DNA of 40,564 nucleotides from Verrucomicrobiota bacterium (GCA_029974925.1 JARKQH010000120.1:1-40564); one strand, 5' to 3'; numbered from the stretch's first letter, positions 7,960 to 16,024 are shown. Notes: a model not told the origin generated them from the letters alone. Program-made: numbers and translations.

Positions 7960-8826
7960 TCAGGGAGCCCGACCGAGCAGCGCCCGCAGCCGCCAATACG
8001 CCACATGCACCAGCCCCAGCAGGATCAGCAGCAAACCGTTTGTGGCGACCCCCGACACCACCGGCGTGCCCGCGAAACTCTGAATGGCTACCAACAGCGC
8101 CAGGGCAATATTCCGGTTGCTGGTCCCCAAGGCCACCACCCGGCGGGCGGGCAGCGACGGCCCGCCCAACAACCAGCCCAAACCCAGGGCAATCTCGAAG
8201 ACAATCAGCATCGCCATCAACACCCCCGCCCCGCACTGGATAATTGCCGGGAATTCCGTCCAGACGACAAAGCCGAGAGACAACGCGCCCGTGGCCTCGG
8301 AAATCCCCTCCAGGGGGCGCAGCAGCCGCCGGCTGAACGCGGGGAGGTAATGATGCGCCGCGACTCCCGCCGTCAAGGGCAGGGTGATGGTCGCCAGCAA
8401 GGTGAGCAGCACCCCGACGAAGCGGAACTGAATCTCCCCGCCCCCCGGCACGATGCGCAGCGCAAGCTGGCAGATGACCGGCGTCAACACGGCGGACAGG
8501 ACCGGGAACACCGCCGTCAACCCCGCCGCCAGCGCCAGATCGGCCCGCGCCAGCCGCGCGAACACCGGCACCACGGGTGCGAACGGCGCCGCCCCCAGCA
8601 GGATCATCGCGACCATGGTGTCGCGCGGCGCTTGGAAAACCACGGCCGCCGCCGCCGCGAGCGCCGGCACGACCACGAAATTCGCCACCGTAATGGCGGT
8701 GAATCGCGATTGTTTCACCGCAGCCACCACTTCGCCCGGCCTCAAACGCAGGCCGACGGCGCCCAACAGACCCGCCAGGGCGCTGATCGTCAGCACCCGA
8801 ATGATGGTCTCCGGCGAAATGGGCAT
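7960..8826 (-). CDS. Bile acid:sodium symporter (BASS) family transporter
   Basis: Encodes 288 residues, almost entirely hydrophobic, with about nine membrane helices. It has the family's conserved patterns: a polar-flanked ILLGAAPFAPVVPVFARLA region and GTSNRNIALALLVA, matching the G(T)GNRN motif of the second crossover helix near the sodium sites. BASS and the related ACR3 proteins export or import organic anions, bile-acid-like compounds or arsenite. The substrate here is unknown, since none of the arsenate-resistance neighbours is present. It is divergent from the sulfotransferase gene (71 bp apart), so a sulfated product might be its cargo, but that is speculation. Confidence 0.85.
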   Translation of the reverse strand: MPISPETIIRVLTISALAGLLGAVGLRLRPGEVVAAVKQSRFTAITVANFVVVPALAAAAAVVFQAPRDTMVAMILLGAAPFAPVVPVFARLARADLALAAGLTAVFPVLSAVLTPVICQLALRIVPGGGEIQFRFVGVLLTLLATITLPLTAGVAAHHYLPAFSRRLLRPLEGISEATGALSLGFVVWTEFPAIIQCGAGVLMAMLIVFEIALGLGWLLGGPSLPARRVVALGTSNRNIALALLVAIQSFAGTPVVSGVATNGLLLILLGLVHVAYWRLRALLGRAP

Positions 8827-8897
8827 CGGCGCGCCTGTTCATACCCGACAAGCAGCCGCCTTGACAAGCCGCGTTTGGCCCGCCTCGCTTAAAACCC

Positions 8898-10028
8898 ATG
8901 TACCTCAACCTCGACCTGTTCTTCAAAGCGCAATACCTTTCGCTGTTCAAGACCCCGTTCAGCGTCCGGCGCTGGGCCTACGTCTTGTTCTTCACCGCGC
9001 TTTACGGGGTAATGTGGTTGATCGTGGCCTTCGGACGAATGCTCGATCACGTTCTTTTTCCCGGCTTCCGTCGCCAGCCCGTCCGGCAACCGGTCTTCAT
9101 CGTCGCCCCGCCGCGCAGCGGCACCACTCTTACCCAGAAACTCATGAGCCTGGACGAGGAACGATTCGTGCACAACAAACTCTACCAGACCATCTTCCCG
9201 GCGGTCTCCTACCAACGCTTGTTTGACGGCCTGGTCTGGCTGGATCAACACACCGGCCGCCTCCTGGCCCGCCTGATCGCTTGGGCCGAAAAGAAATGGT
9301 TCGGCGGCTGGGACGACATGCACAAAATGCGCTTCGACCAGCCCGAGGAGGACGACGGATTCTTCGTTTACACCTTCGTGACCGAGGCCATTTTCCTGCT
9401 GTTCCTCCACGTCGAGGAGCTCTGGGGCGCCGGGTTTCCCGATGCCCTGCCGGCCCCGCAGCGGCGCAAGGTCATGCGGTTTTACCGGAGCTGTCTCCAG
9501 CGGCAGCTCTACGCCAACGGTCCGGACAAAACCCTGCTCTCCAAAGCCACCCAGTCCTCCGGCGCCGTCGAGTCCTTGCTCGAGGAGTTTCCCGACGCGC
9601 GCTTCATCACCATCATCCGCCACCCCTACCAGTCCGTCGCCTCACACGTGAGCGTCTTCTACCCGGTGTGGCGCGCCCATTCCCCCGGCCTGCCGAAAGA
9701 TTCGCCCGTCGCCAAAGCGTATGCCCGCCTCGCGGTGAAATGGTTCCAGCACCTGTTCGAATTCCGCCTCAAGGTAAACCCCCGGCAATATTACTGCATT
9801 GACTATCGGGAGCTGACCCGCGACCCGAAAACCACCCTCGAACAGCTCTACGCCCACTTCGGATGGCCGATGAGCGACGCGTTCCGCGCCCGCCTCGCCG
9901 AAGCCACCCAACGCCAGCGCCGGTTCGCCAGCAAACACGAATACTCGCTCGAGGAATTCGGCCTGTCCAAAGCGTGGATTCAGGCGGAGCTCGGCCCCCT
10001 CCTGGACCACTACCAGCTCCCGCGTTAG
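8898..10028 (+). CDS. Membrane-anchored sulfotransferase family protein
   Basis: Encodes 376 residues. An N-terminal hydrophobic segment at about 27-48 (YVLFFTALYGVMWLIVAFG) should anchor it in the membrane. It is followed by the 5'-phosphosulfate-binding loop of PAPS-dependent sulfotransferases at about 69-78 (VAPPRSGTTLTQ). Further family features are FITIIRHPYQSVASHVS (the 3'-phosphate-binding Arg/Ser region) and the C-terminal YCIDYRELTRDPKTTLEQLYAHFGW. The family transfers sulfate from PAPS to hydroxyl or amino groups of carbohydrates, lipids or proteins; the acceptor is not predictable. A TTGACA at 8861-8866 upstream lacks a convincing -10 partner. The gene ends 11 bp before the convergent AraC-type gene. 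Confidence 0.88.
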   Translation: MYLNLDLFFKAQYLSLFKTPFSVRRWAYVLFFTALYGVMWLIVAFGRMLDHVLFPGFRRQPVRQPVFIVAPPRSGTTLTQKLMSLDEERFVHNKLYQTIFPAVSYQRLFDGLVWLDQHTGRLLARLIAWAEKKWFGGWDDMHKMRFDQPEEDDGFFVYTFVTEAIFLLFLHVEELWGAGFPDALPAPQRRKVMRFYRSCLQRQLYANGPDKTLLSKATQSSGAVESLLEEFPDARFITIIRHPYQSVASHVSVFYPVWRAHSPGLPKDSPVAKAYARLAVKWFQHLFEFRLKVNPRQYYCIDYRELTRDPKTTLEQLYAHFGWPMSDAFRARLAEATQRQRRFASKHEYSLEEFGLSKAWIQAELGPLLDHYQLPR

Positions 10029-10039
10029 GCCGGCCCGTC

Positions 10040-11071
10040 CTATTTCATGCCGAGCAACTGCGCGCGATACTCGGTGGGGGACTGCCCCAGAATCCGCTTG
10101 AACACCCGGTTGAAATGGGTGAGGGACTGAAAGCCCACCTCGAAGGCGATCTCGCTGACGCGCAGGTTCGGGTTCAACAACAGGTTCTTGGATTTCTCGA
10201 TCCGCACCCGCGACAGGTAATCCGTAAAATTGATCCCCGTCACCTTCTTGAACATCTTGCAAAAATAAAACGTGCTCGTGTTCACCGCCTTGGCAACGTG
10301 GCCCAGCCGCAGATTCTCGGTTTGATGCTCATAAATGTATTCCTTGGCCCGGGTGATCACCGGCGGCTCGGCGTTCTCCTGCTGGACCACCACCTGGTTG
10401 CTGAGCATCGAAAGATGCTGCGCGAAGATCGAAAGCAGCTTGACCACGGCTTCATGTTGCCGGGGTGGCACCACCTTCGTGTTGAAATACGCCTCCCGCA
10501 ACACCCCCACGTCCACGTCCACGCCCCACTCGGAGACCTGCCGCAACGCCCGCTCGAACTGGCTTTCGGTCGGCCGCTTCCGAAACACTTGTCCCGTCTG
10601 CAGAAAACCGATCAACCGGTCCCCCAGCCGCACCGGCACCGCGGTGTCGCAGAGCCCATTCGGACAGCCCACCGTGCACGCCTCCTGGCTCGCCAGCTCC
10701 GACAACCGCTCCTGCACCTGCAGGCACGACGCGCACGCCCGGCTCCGCTCCGAGATCAGGGCGCAAAAAGGCCCCTCGTTCCGCTTCCCGTGGTGCGGCA
10801 ACTGCCAGGTCTCCACCGGTCGCAACGCCACCGGCATCCCGGTCGCCTCCGTAAACGCCCGCTCGTACTCCTGAAATACCTTTGAATTCACCAAGGCCTC
10901 AATCAGCGCCCGGTCCCCCACACCGCTTCCGTTGGAACGCGGCTTGAACGCTCCCACCTTGGCCCGCGGGAAGCTCCCGGTCCCTCTCTGACCCGTGCGT
11001 GCCCCCCTCCGTCCCCCGCCATTAGGCTTGCTCGCAGTCACTGTCTCTTCCCGAGCAAATGTTGTTTGCAT
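10040..11071 (-). CDS. AraC-family regulator with PocR sensor domain
   Basis: Encodes 343 residues. After a basic, low-complexity first 50 residues comes a PocR-type ligand-binding domain (about 53-215), then a C-terminal AraC/XylS double helix-turn-helix (about 240-340, LRLGHVAKAVNTSTFYFCKMFKK and SEIAFEVGFQSLTHFNRVFKRILGQSPTEYR). The PocR part carries a cysteine cluster C103, C113, C116, C132, C136, C141, in line with proposals that such domains bind hydrocarbon-derived ligands or metal/redox cofactors. The start at 11071 is the only in-frame ATG near the AT-rich promoter region. A start further inside the basic segment would also keep all domains. Targets are unknown. Confidence 0.9.
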   Translation of the reverse strand: MQTTFAREETVTASKPNGGGRRGARTGQRGTGSFPRAKVGAFKPRSNGSGVGDRALIEALVNSKVFQEYERAFTEATGMPVALRPVETWQLPHHGKRNEGPFCALISERSRACASCLQVQERLSELASQEACTVGCPNGLCDTAVPVRLGDRLIGFLQTGQVFRKRPTESQFERALRQVSEWGVDVDVGVLREAYFNTKVVPPRQHEAVVKLLSIFAQHLSMLSNQVVVQQENAEPPVITRAKEYIYEHQTENLRLGHVAKAVNTSTFYFCKMFKKVTGINFTDYLSRVRIEKSKNLLLNPNLRVSEIAFEVGFQSLTHFNRVFKRILGQSPTEYRAQLLGMK

Positions 11072-11312
11072 GGCACCAAATTAAGCAAATCCAAACCCAA
11101 AAACAACGAGGAACCACCCTGAATTAGATTAAGGGAAAGTGCTTAAATAAAATAGGAAATATATTTAGTCAGATTGTCTGTATAAGCAGCTTGTAGAAAG
11201 CGACTTGTAAATTTGACAGTTCCCCTGAAACAGCCTGATACTCAAAGAAAAAATCGTTGCCTACACAACTTCCTCCTGCCCTTCAATCCCATCTGCAGCC
11301 TAAATGTCAAGA

Positions 11313-11338
11313 GTTCAGGTCAGTGAAAAAACCTGAAC
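11313..11338. repeat. 8-bp inverted repeat with A-rich loop
   Basis: GTTCAGGT (11313-11320) and ACCTGAAC (11331-11338) are perfect inverted arms around a 10-nt loop that is A-rich on the plus strand. It could be a secondary terminator of the leftward kinase transcript or a regulator-binding dyad. Nothing further in the sequence decides between these. Confidence 0.4.
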
Positions 11339-11370
11339 ATTTATTGGCCTGCTGCGTCGCAGCTTCGGCA

Positions 11371-11389
11371 AAATCCGGTTTGAAACCGG
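11371..11389 (-). terminator. Candidate intrinsic terminator of the nucleoside-kinase gene
   Basis: On the minus strand, about 20 nt after the kinase stop, CCGGTT and AACCGG form a 6-bp stem with a TCA loop, followed by ATTTTG. The stem is G/C-capped and the short U-run is in the right place for rho-independent termination. The full dyad is 11375-11389. Confidence 0.45.
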
Positions 11390-11409
11390 TTCAGGCTTCG
11401 GCCCCCTGC

Positions 11410-12870
11410 CTACTCGTTGTGGGGAATCTGGATGGTGCTCCCACCAATGAATTCGCGGATCACTGCGTCCCCAGGGATCAGGTCACAGGTGGCAATCTGC
11501 TCCCGCGACAGTCCCTCCACCTGGTCCAGGAGATGTTGCAGGCGTTCGTACCGGATGCGGGCATCCAGGAAACTGCGGTAGGGCTGCAGGTCCTCAGGGC
11601 GGGGAAAATACCCGCCCGTTCCGCACAGCAGCGGTTTCATGGCGGGAATCTCAAACGGAAACCCGCCGTTGACGACATGGTCGGCCAGACCGCTGAGCGG
11701 GATGATGCTGAACAGTTCGCCCGAACGCACGTAATGCCAGTGCAAAAGCGTCAGCAGCGGACTGTGATTGCGGTGCCGGGCGTCCCGGAGCATCCGCCGC
11801 ATCAGGCGGACGTCCGTAAAGCGGGTCAGCCGCCGGCTCGATCCGTCGCCTTCCCACAGCATGTTCTGGTTCTCAATGAACAGCCGGAACTGTGCGGCGG
11901 GGGCGATCCCCTCGGTGATGGGCGGGTACAGTCCGTGCAGGCAGTCGAGCAATAAAACCTGGCCCCGCTCCAATCGAATCCGTTTGCTCGCAATTCGCCG
12001 CCCCTCCTTGAAACTATATACCGGTTTCTCAATCGTTTCCCCCGCCAGCAGGGCGCGCAGATGTTGATTGAGCAACTGGATGTCCATCGCCTCCGGCGTC
12101 TCGTAGTTCCGATCGTTGATCCAGTCGGTGGGATGCTCGACCAGCGACCAGAAGTAGTCGTCGAGGTTGAGCATGAGAAACCGCAGGCCTTCGCGCTCCA
12201 GCCGCTGGGTCAGCTTGACGGTCGTGGTGGTCTTGCCCGACGAGCTGGGACCTGTGATCCAGATCATCCGCAGCGCGTCCCCACGGTTGAGGCGCTCGAG
12301 CACCTTTCGGGCCGCCTGGTCCAGCGACGCCTCGTAGTCGGCCAGGGACGCTTCGATCACCGGCCCGAGCCTGCCGCTCCGCGTCAGCTCGTTCAACCCG
12401 GCCACCGTGTCGCAGCCCCGGCGGCGGTTGGTCTCAAGGATTGACTCCATCCGGGCGGCGGGGAAGCCGTTGCCGACGAATTTTTCGGGCGTGATGGCGC
12501 CCTCGCGCAGCCAGTGCCGCCCCCAGCGGTAACAAGCGTAGGCATCGGCGGTGTTCTGGAACCCGTAGCTGCGCAAGGTGTGAAGCACCTCGTCCTGAAT
12601 CATCTCGATGGTCGGCGGGAAATTCGCGATCAGATGATGCGGATCGGAATTCAGGCAGACCACCACCGCTTCGGCCAGGAATTCCGCGATGCGCTCGTCC
12701 GTGCCCCAGGCCTGAAAAATCGGTTCATTGATGCCCGGCAGCCGGTCCTGCTCGAACCCGCCGATGGAATCGGCCGCCCGCCAGATGGCGCGCAGAATGC
12801 GCTCGGCGTCAAACTTGACGAGGGCGCGGTTGCGCTTTTGAACCTTGACAATGCGGTTTTCGACGGCCAT
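11410..12870 (-). CDS. ATP-cone / uridine-kinase-like nucleoside kinase fusion
   Basis: Encodes 486 residues from ATG 12870 (MAVENRIVKVQKRNR). Residues about 5-115 match an ATP-cone, the regulatory nucleotide-sensing domain best known from ribonucleotide reductase and NrdR (VKVQKRNRALVKFD, then EMIQDEVLHTLRSYG). Residues about 200-486 form a P-loop kinase of the uridine kinase/phosphoribulokinase type: Walker A GPSSSGKT at 207-214, LNLDDYF, LLLDCLHGLYPPIT, RLMRRMLRDARHRNHS, and the C-terminal REFIGGS. Those features are shared with the 'nucleoside kinase' group of Firmicutes and Bacteroidetes, which instead carries a TGS/ThrRS-like N-terminus. A role in pyrimidine salvage gated by ATP or dATP is inferred. 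It lies 41 bp downstream of the lipoprotein operon and may be read from it. Confidence 0.82.
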   Translation of the reverse strand: MAVENRIVKVQKRNRALVKFDAERILRAIWRAADSIGGFEQDRLPGINEPIFQAWGTDERIAEFLAEAVVVCLNSDPHHLIANFPPTIEMIQDEVLHTLRSYGFQNTADAYACYRWGRHWLREGAITPEKFVGNGFPAARMESILETNRRRGCDTVAGLNELTRSGRLGPVIEASLADYEASLDQAARKVLERLNRGDALRMIWITGPSSSGKTTTTVKLTQRLEREGLRFLMLNLDDYFWSLVEHPTDWINDRNYETPEAMDIQLLNQHLRALLAGETIEKPVYSFKEGRRIASKRIRLERGQVLLLDCLHGLYPPITEGIAPAAQFRLFIENQNMLWEGDGSSRRLTRFTDVRLMRRMLRDARHRNHSPLLTLLHWHYVRSGELFSIIPLSGLADHVVNGGFPFEIPAMKPLLCGTGGYFPRPEDLQPYRSFLDARIRYERLQHLLDQVEGLSREQIATCDLIPGDAVIREFIGGSTIQIPHNE

Positions 12871-12911
12871 GGGGACGCGGTTCGAGGGGAGGGCAGGGGA
12901 GAGCGAACGGC

Positions 12912-13328
12912 TCAGCGAGCCTGCCGAACCCGGATGGTGTACCGCTGGGCTTTGTTGTTGGCGGACACAAACGTCACACCCTCCTGGGCGTTCTCGTCCA
13001 GGAACACCGTCTGAAACGGCGTATCCTCGACCACGAATCCCATCGCGTCTTTGAACACGCAGTTGACTTGAATCTGGATGCGGCGATTTTCCCGGTTCCG
13101 CAGGTTGACCTGGACCTGGAGGCGGCCGTCCGGCAGCCGCGTGTCCTGAATGCCGGGGCTGGTCACGGAACGCTGGGCGCCCTTGTCCAGCAGCACAAAC
13201 CGGGCGCTGTCCTCCAGGTTCTTGACCTGGGTGTTTTGGGGGGCATAGGCGCCGTGATCGGTTTGACAGCCCGTTAGCAGCGCCAGGGCCGGAATCAACA
13301 GAGCGAGATAATATCCTGTGTTTTTCAT
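12912..13328 (-). CDS. YcfL-like (DUF1425) lipoprotein
   Basis: Encodes 138 residues with a lipoprotein signal peptide; the lipobox LLTGC makes C21 the likely lipidated residue. The mature part (RLPDGRLQVQVNLRNRENRRIQIQVN, then FKDAMGFVVED) resembles the small immunoglobulin-like YcfL/DUF1425 proteins, which in Escherichia coli lie next to lpoB. Its ATG overlaps the stop of the preceding lipoprotein gene by 4 bp (ATGA), so the two are coupled. Function is unknown in the family. The operon context suggests a cell-wall or envelope role beside LpoB at the outer membrane. Confidence 0.78.
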   Translation of the reverse strand: MKNTGYYLALLIPALALLTGCQTDHGAYAPQNTQVKNLEDSARFVLLDKGAQRSVTSPGIQDTRLPDGRLQVQVNLRNRENRRIQIQVNCVFKDAMGFVVEDTPFQTVFLDENAQEGVTFVSANNKAQRYTIRVRQAR

Positions 13329-14524
13329 AAGGTTTGCGGAGTTGCGGATCGGTCGCTGACAAACACGACCTTGTCCCGGCCATCGGCAGGGATGTTCAGG
13401 GTGAAAACTTTGGTGAACGTGGACACCACTTGTCCGGAGGCGTCCTTGAACTCGATGATGGCCTCGTGCCGGCCGGGAGGCAACGGCAGCGCGGCAAAAC
13501 TCAAATACCGGGGCAGGTTGTCCCACGCCCGCGTGTCCGCCGCCGGTACGGTCGCGGCGGACAGCGCCTTGCTGAGCAACCCGGCCATCGCGATGCCCAA
13601 TCCGACCTGTTGCGTGGTCCGGTCCCGGCTGATGGCGGCCGCGCCCAGGCCTCCAATCAACGCGGCATCGCCCACCGCGTCAGTGGTGCCCTTGAACACG
13701 GCCTTGTTGCCGAGGATGTGATCCATCACCCGGCCGCCGCGCGTCGTCGCCTGGAAAAAGACATCGTCGGTCGGCGCAATCGGGTAGGTCGCGCCGTTGA
13801 TCTTCAGTTGCGCCGAGGCCACCGGCGAATCCGCCACCCGAAACCGCAACTGCTCGCCAAACTCCCCGGTGGCATACTTGGTCGGCCCCGGCCCAAACTC
13901 GAAGAAGAACAGCACGTTGAAGTCGCGGCGGTAGGGTGGGAGGGTGACGCCTCTGGCGACAGCCTGGGCTCGTTTGAAAGCATCCGAACCGTCCCCGGCC
14001 AGCTTGGTTGTGGCCAGGCCGTCCAGATATTCCGCCAGTACCCAATCGCCGGCGTACTCTTGTTTTTCAGTGTCCCCGTCAATCACCGCCGCACTGCGGA
14101 AACACGCCCGGGCATTGTCGGGCTCGCCCTCCATCCAGTAGAGAATGCCGCGGTAGAGGTAGGCCATGCAACGCTCGTAGGGCTCCCCAATGAACGTCTT
14201 TTTCGCCTCGCCCGTGAAATATCCGCGCGCCTTGCGCGCCTCCTTGTCATTGACCCGCAAACCGCCGATGGTCAGCAGCGCCTCATCCAGCATCTGTCGG
14301 GCCAGGGCGAAGTCGCCCTTCCGCAGGGCGGCCGCCGCGGTGCGGTAGGCCCAGAGCACCCGGTCGCGAGGCGGCCCGTTGGCGATGGCGTTGGGCCCGT
14401 CCACGAGCAAATCCCCCGTCGGGGTGAACGCCGGTTTGGAGGGGGTGCTGGCGCAGCCCAGAATGGCCCAGGCCAGCCAGACATACCCCAAGCCCAGCAG
14501 GAGTCTCCTACCGATAGGCGGCAT
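13325..14524 (-). CDS. COG3014-like lipoprotein
   Basis: Encodes 399 residues. The signal peptide ends at lipobox AILGC, with C24 as the modified cysteine. The region 55-190 has helical-repeat (TPR-like) character (AAAALRKGDFALARQMLDEALL, then AYLYRGILYWMEGEPDNARACFRSA). The C-terminal half is beta-rich and ends in FTKVFTLNIPADGRDKVVFVSDRS. I recall such proteins as an uncharacterised family (COG3014) found beside YcfL and LpoB homologues. I chose ATG 14524, which overlaps the end of lpoB by 17 bp; an upstream in-frame start adds 22 residues without signal-peptide character. It is the middle gene of the three-lipoprotein operon. Confidence 0.75.
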   Translation of the reverse strand: MPPIGRRLLLGLGYVWLAWAILGCASTPSKPAFTPTGDLLVDGPNAIANGPPRDRVLWAYRTAAAALRKGDFALARQMLDEALLTIGGLRVNDKEARKARGYFTGEAKKTFIGEPYERCMAYLYRGILYWMEGEPDNARACFRSAAVIDGDTEKQEYAGDWVLAEYLDGLATTKLAGDGSDAFKRAQAVARGVTLPPYRRDFNVLFFFEFGPGPTKYATGEFGEQLRFRVADSPVASAQLKINGATYPIAPTDDVFFQATTRGGRVMDHILGNKAVFKGTTDAVGDAALIGGLGAAAISRDRTTQQVGLGIAMAGLLSKALSAATVPAADTRAWDNLPRYLSFAALPLPPGRHEAIIEFKDASGQVVSTFTKVFTLNIPADGRDKVVFVSDRSATPQTL

Positions 14525-15137
14525 CTTCCAGCCCCTGCTTTTTGATCTCGGCAAAATCCTCCCAGATGATGTCGCTGGTCCGCGCATCAATCAGTTGAAA
14601 GGAATACAGCACGTAATCACTCGTGCCGGCACTCGTGCGGGTGGTCATGCTTTGCAGCTTGCCGGTCAGGAAGTAGTCCGCCCCTCTGAACTCAACCCGG
14701 TTGGGGTCCGAGCTGGAAGTCACCTGCCCGGCCTGCTTGAGCTGCCGCTCGTTCTCGAGGGTCTTCATCTGGTCCCGGGCCAGGAACAACACCTTGCCCT
14801 GGGACTTGCTGTTGAGCAAAGCGCGAATCCGCGTCAGAAAAATGTCCTTGTTGATCGGAAACCGGGTGTCGTTGACGACCGGCTCGAGCACGATTCGCGG
14901 CGTGCCCTGCGCGCCGGCAATTTGGGGAGTGGCCAGGATGCTGCGAGCCATCTTGTCAGTGACTGCCACCAAATCCTGGGATTCAACCCCCGTGCCCGCG
15001 ACAAAACCGCGTTCATCGGGGCGCATTTCAGTCACGGGCACGCCCGAGGGGTTCTTGACCCCGCTGGAGGCGCACCCGGCGGCCAAACCGGCCACCATCA
15101 TGAGCGGCAATGAGATTCGAGCAACAAAAAGATTCAT
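14508..15137 (-). CDS. lpoB: LpoB-like penicillin-binding protein activator lipoprotein
   Basis: Encodes 209 residues with a clear lipoprotein signal (lipobox LAAGC, C22). The mature domain carries the LpoB pattern: IVLEPVVNDTRFPINKDIFLTRIRALLNSK, a middle ADYFLTGKLQSM and a C-terminal YSFQLIDARTSDIIWED. In enterobacteria LpoB reaches from the outer membrane to switch on the peptidoglycan synthase PBP1B. The gene leads an operon with two more lipoproteins. The Pro-rich flexible arm of E. coli LpoB is short here (about 23-40), so reach or partner may differ. There is no Shine-Dalgarno before the ATG. The promoter lies about 110 bp upstream. Confidence 0.82.
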   Translation of the reverse strand: MNLFVARISLPLMMVAGLAAGCASSGVKNPSGVPVTEMRPDERGFVAGTGVESQDLVAVTDKMARSILATPQIAGAQGTPRIVLEPVVNDTRFPINKDIFLTRIRALLNSKSQGKVLFLARDQMKTLENERQLKQAGQVTSSSDPNRVEFRGADYFLTGKLQSMTTRTSAGTSDYVLYSFQLIDARTSDIIWEDFAEIKKQGLEDAAYR

Positions 15138-15250
15138 AGAATATGCGAGTCAAGGGCCGGAGCCGCGTCGAAACGCCATCCCACGCAGCCTGCGTCCGGA
15201 CGCGCCGAAGCCTCCGACCGTTTTCCTGAGCGTTGTTATCGCCCGGCACT

Positions 15251-15278
15251 AATATATTGGACGTTCGCCCAATGGCAA
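15251..15278 (-). promoter_or_regulatory. Promoter with palindromic spacer upstream of lpoB
   Basis: On the minus strand: TTGCCA (15273-15278), 16-bp spacer, TATATT (15251-15256). The whole spacer is an imperfect palindrome, TTGGGCG-AA-CGTCCAA, with 6 of 7 arm pairs matching. A repressor bound there would sit between the -35 and -10 boxes. The -35 box begins 8 bp before the dedA stop on the same strand. Confidence 0.55.
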
Positions 15279-15285
15279 TATTCGC

Positions 15286-15948
15286 CTACGCCCCGGCCTC
15301 GGGACTGCGGTCCGGGGGGGCGCCGGGTTGAGCGGCGGGTGCTTTGGACATCTGGCGGTGGACAAACGCATAGTACAGGCCCCCCAGCACCACCACAAAA
15401 CCGCCCAGCCAAAGTGAAATCCGGTGCAGTTCGCCTTTCATCAGCTTTTCGTCCTGCCCCATCTTGACTCCGACATAGCACAGCACCGCGCACCAAATCG
15501 CCGAGCCCAGCAGGGTGTAGAGCGAGTAGGCCCGGAAGTCCATGCGCACGATGCCGGCTGGAATGCCGATCAAATGCCGCACCACCGGCAGCAAGCGGGA
15601 AATGAAGATGCCCATCGAACCGTAGTGCGCCGCCCAGCGCTCCGCTCCCGCGATCTTCTCCGGCGTGATGAACGCGTAACGCCCGTATTTCAACAGCAGG
15701 GGCCGGCCCCCCAGCCGCGCGACCCAGTACATCACCGTCGCCCCGAGCCACGACCCGAGCGCGCCGGCCAAAACGATGCCGGCCATGCTGAATCGGCCGC
15801 TGGCATGCGCCAAGTGCGCCGCGGGCGGAATCACCACTTCACTCGGCAGCGGAACCACCGAGCTTTCCACCGCCATCAACAAAGCGATCAACGGGTAACC
15901 GCCGGTCTCCAGCGCGCCCAAATACCATCGAATCAAGGATTCAAACAT
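15286..15948 (-). CDS. DedA-family membrane protein
   Basis: Encodes 220 residues with about five hydrophobic segments. It has the DedA (VTT/SNARE-associated) signatures: an acidic residue and prolines in ESSVVPLPSEVVIPPA, the glycine-rich GALGSWLGATVMYWVARLGG, and FISRLLPVVRHLIGIPAGIVRM. Members are implicated in lipid-carrier scrambling (undecaprenyl phosphate or phosphatidylethanolamine) and envelope integrity. It lies on the same strand as pyrB, 76 bp downstream of it, but has its own promoter and may be separately transcribed. The last 25 residues are a Pro/Ala-rich cytoplasmic tail. Confidence 0.9.
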   Translation of the reverse strand: MFESLIRWYLGALETGGYPLIALLMAVESSVVPLPSEVVIPPAAHLAHASGRFSMAGIVLAGALGSWLGATVMYWVARLGGRPLLLKYGRYAFITPEKIAGAERWAAHYGSMGIFISRLLPVVRHLIGIPAGIVRMDFRAYSLYTLLGSAIWCAVLCYVGVKMGQDEKLMKGELHRISLWLGGFVVVLGGLYYAFVHRQMSKAPAAQPGAPPDRSPEAGA

Positions 15949-15956
15949 GGGCGGCT

Positions 15957-15985
15957 GTTATACCCCAAATCAGCGAGCCTGCAAA
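15957..15985 (-). promoter_or_regulatory. Candidate promoter of the DedA gene
   Basis: On the minus strand: TTTGCA (15980-15985), 17-bp spacer, TATAAC (15957-15962, five of six matches). Only 8 nt lie between the -10 box and the DedA ATG, so the transcript would be leaderless or nearly so. No ribosome-binding site is visible. Confidence 0.5.
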
Positions 15986-16024
15986 CGACTTTCGACCCGC
16001 GCCGCGGCGCGCCGGCCCGGAGGG

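Larger units (their letters stand above)
11072..11409. other. AT-rich intergenic region
   Basis: This 338-bp gap holds no gene I can support. It is distinctly AT-rich compared with the window, especially 11080-11260. It must contain the promoter of the PocR/AraC gene (minus strand), though no box pair stands out; TATATT on the minus strand near 11160 is the best -10 candidate. Its right end holds two inverted repeats, listed separately, downstream of the nucleoside-kinase gene. Confidence 0.6.

Noticed and set aside
11213-11241. TTGACA-N17-TGATAC on the plus strand
   Set aside because: Good spacing but no plus-strand gene downstream; the next genes are on the minus strand.
12871-13383. N-terminal extension of the nucleoside-kinase frame
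   Set aside because: The extra 171 residues are Pro/Arg-rich, lie over the ycfL-like gene in another frame, and the ATP-cone begins at the 12870 start.
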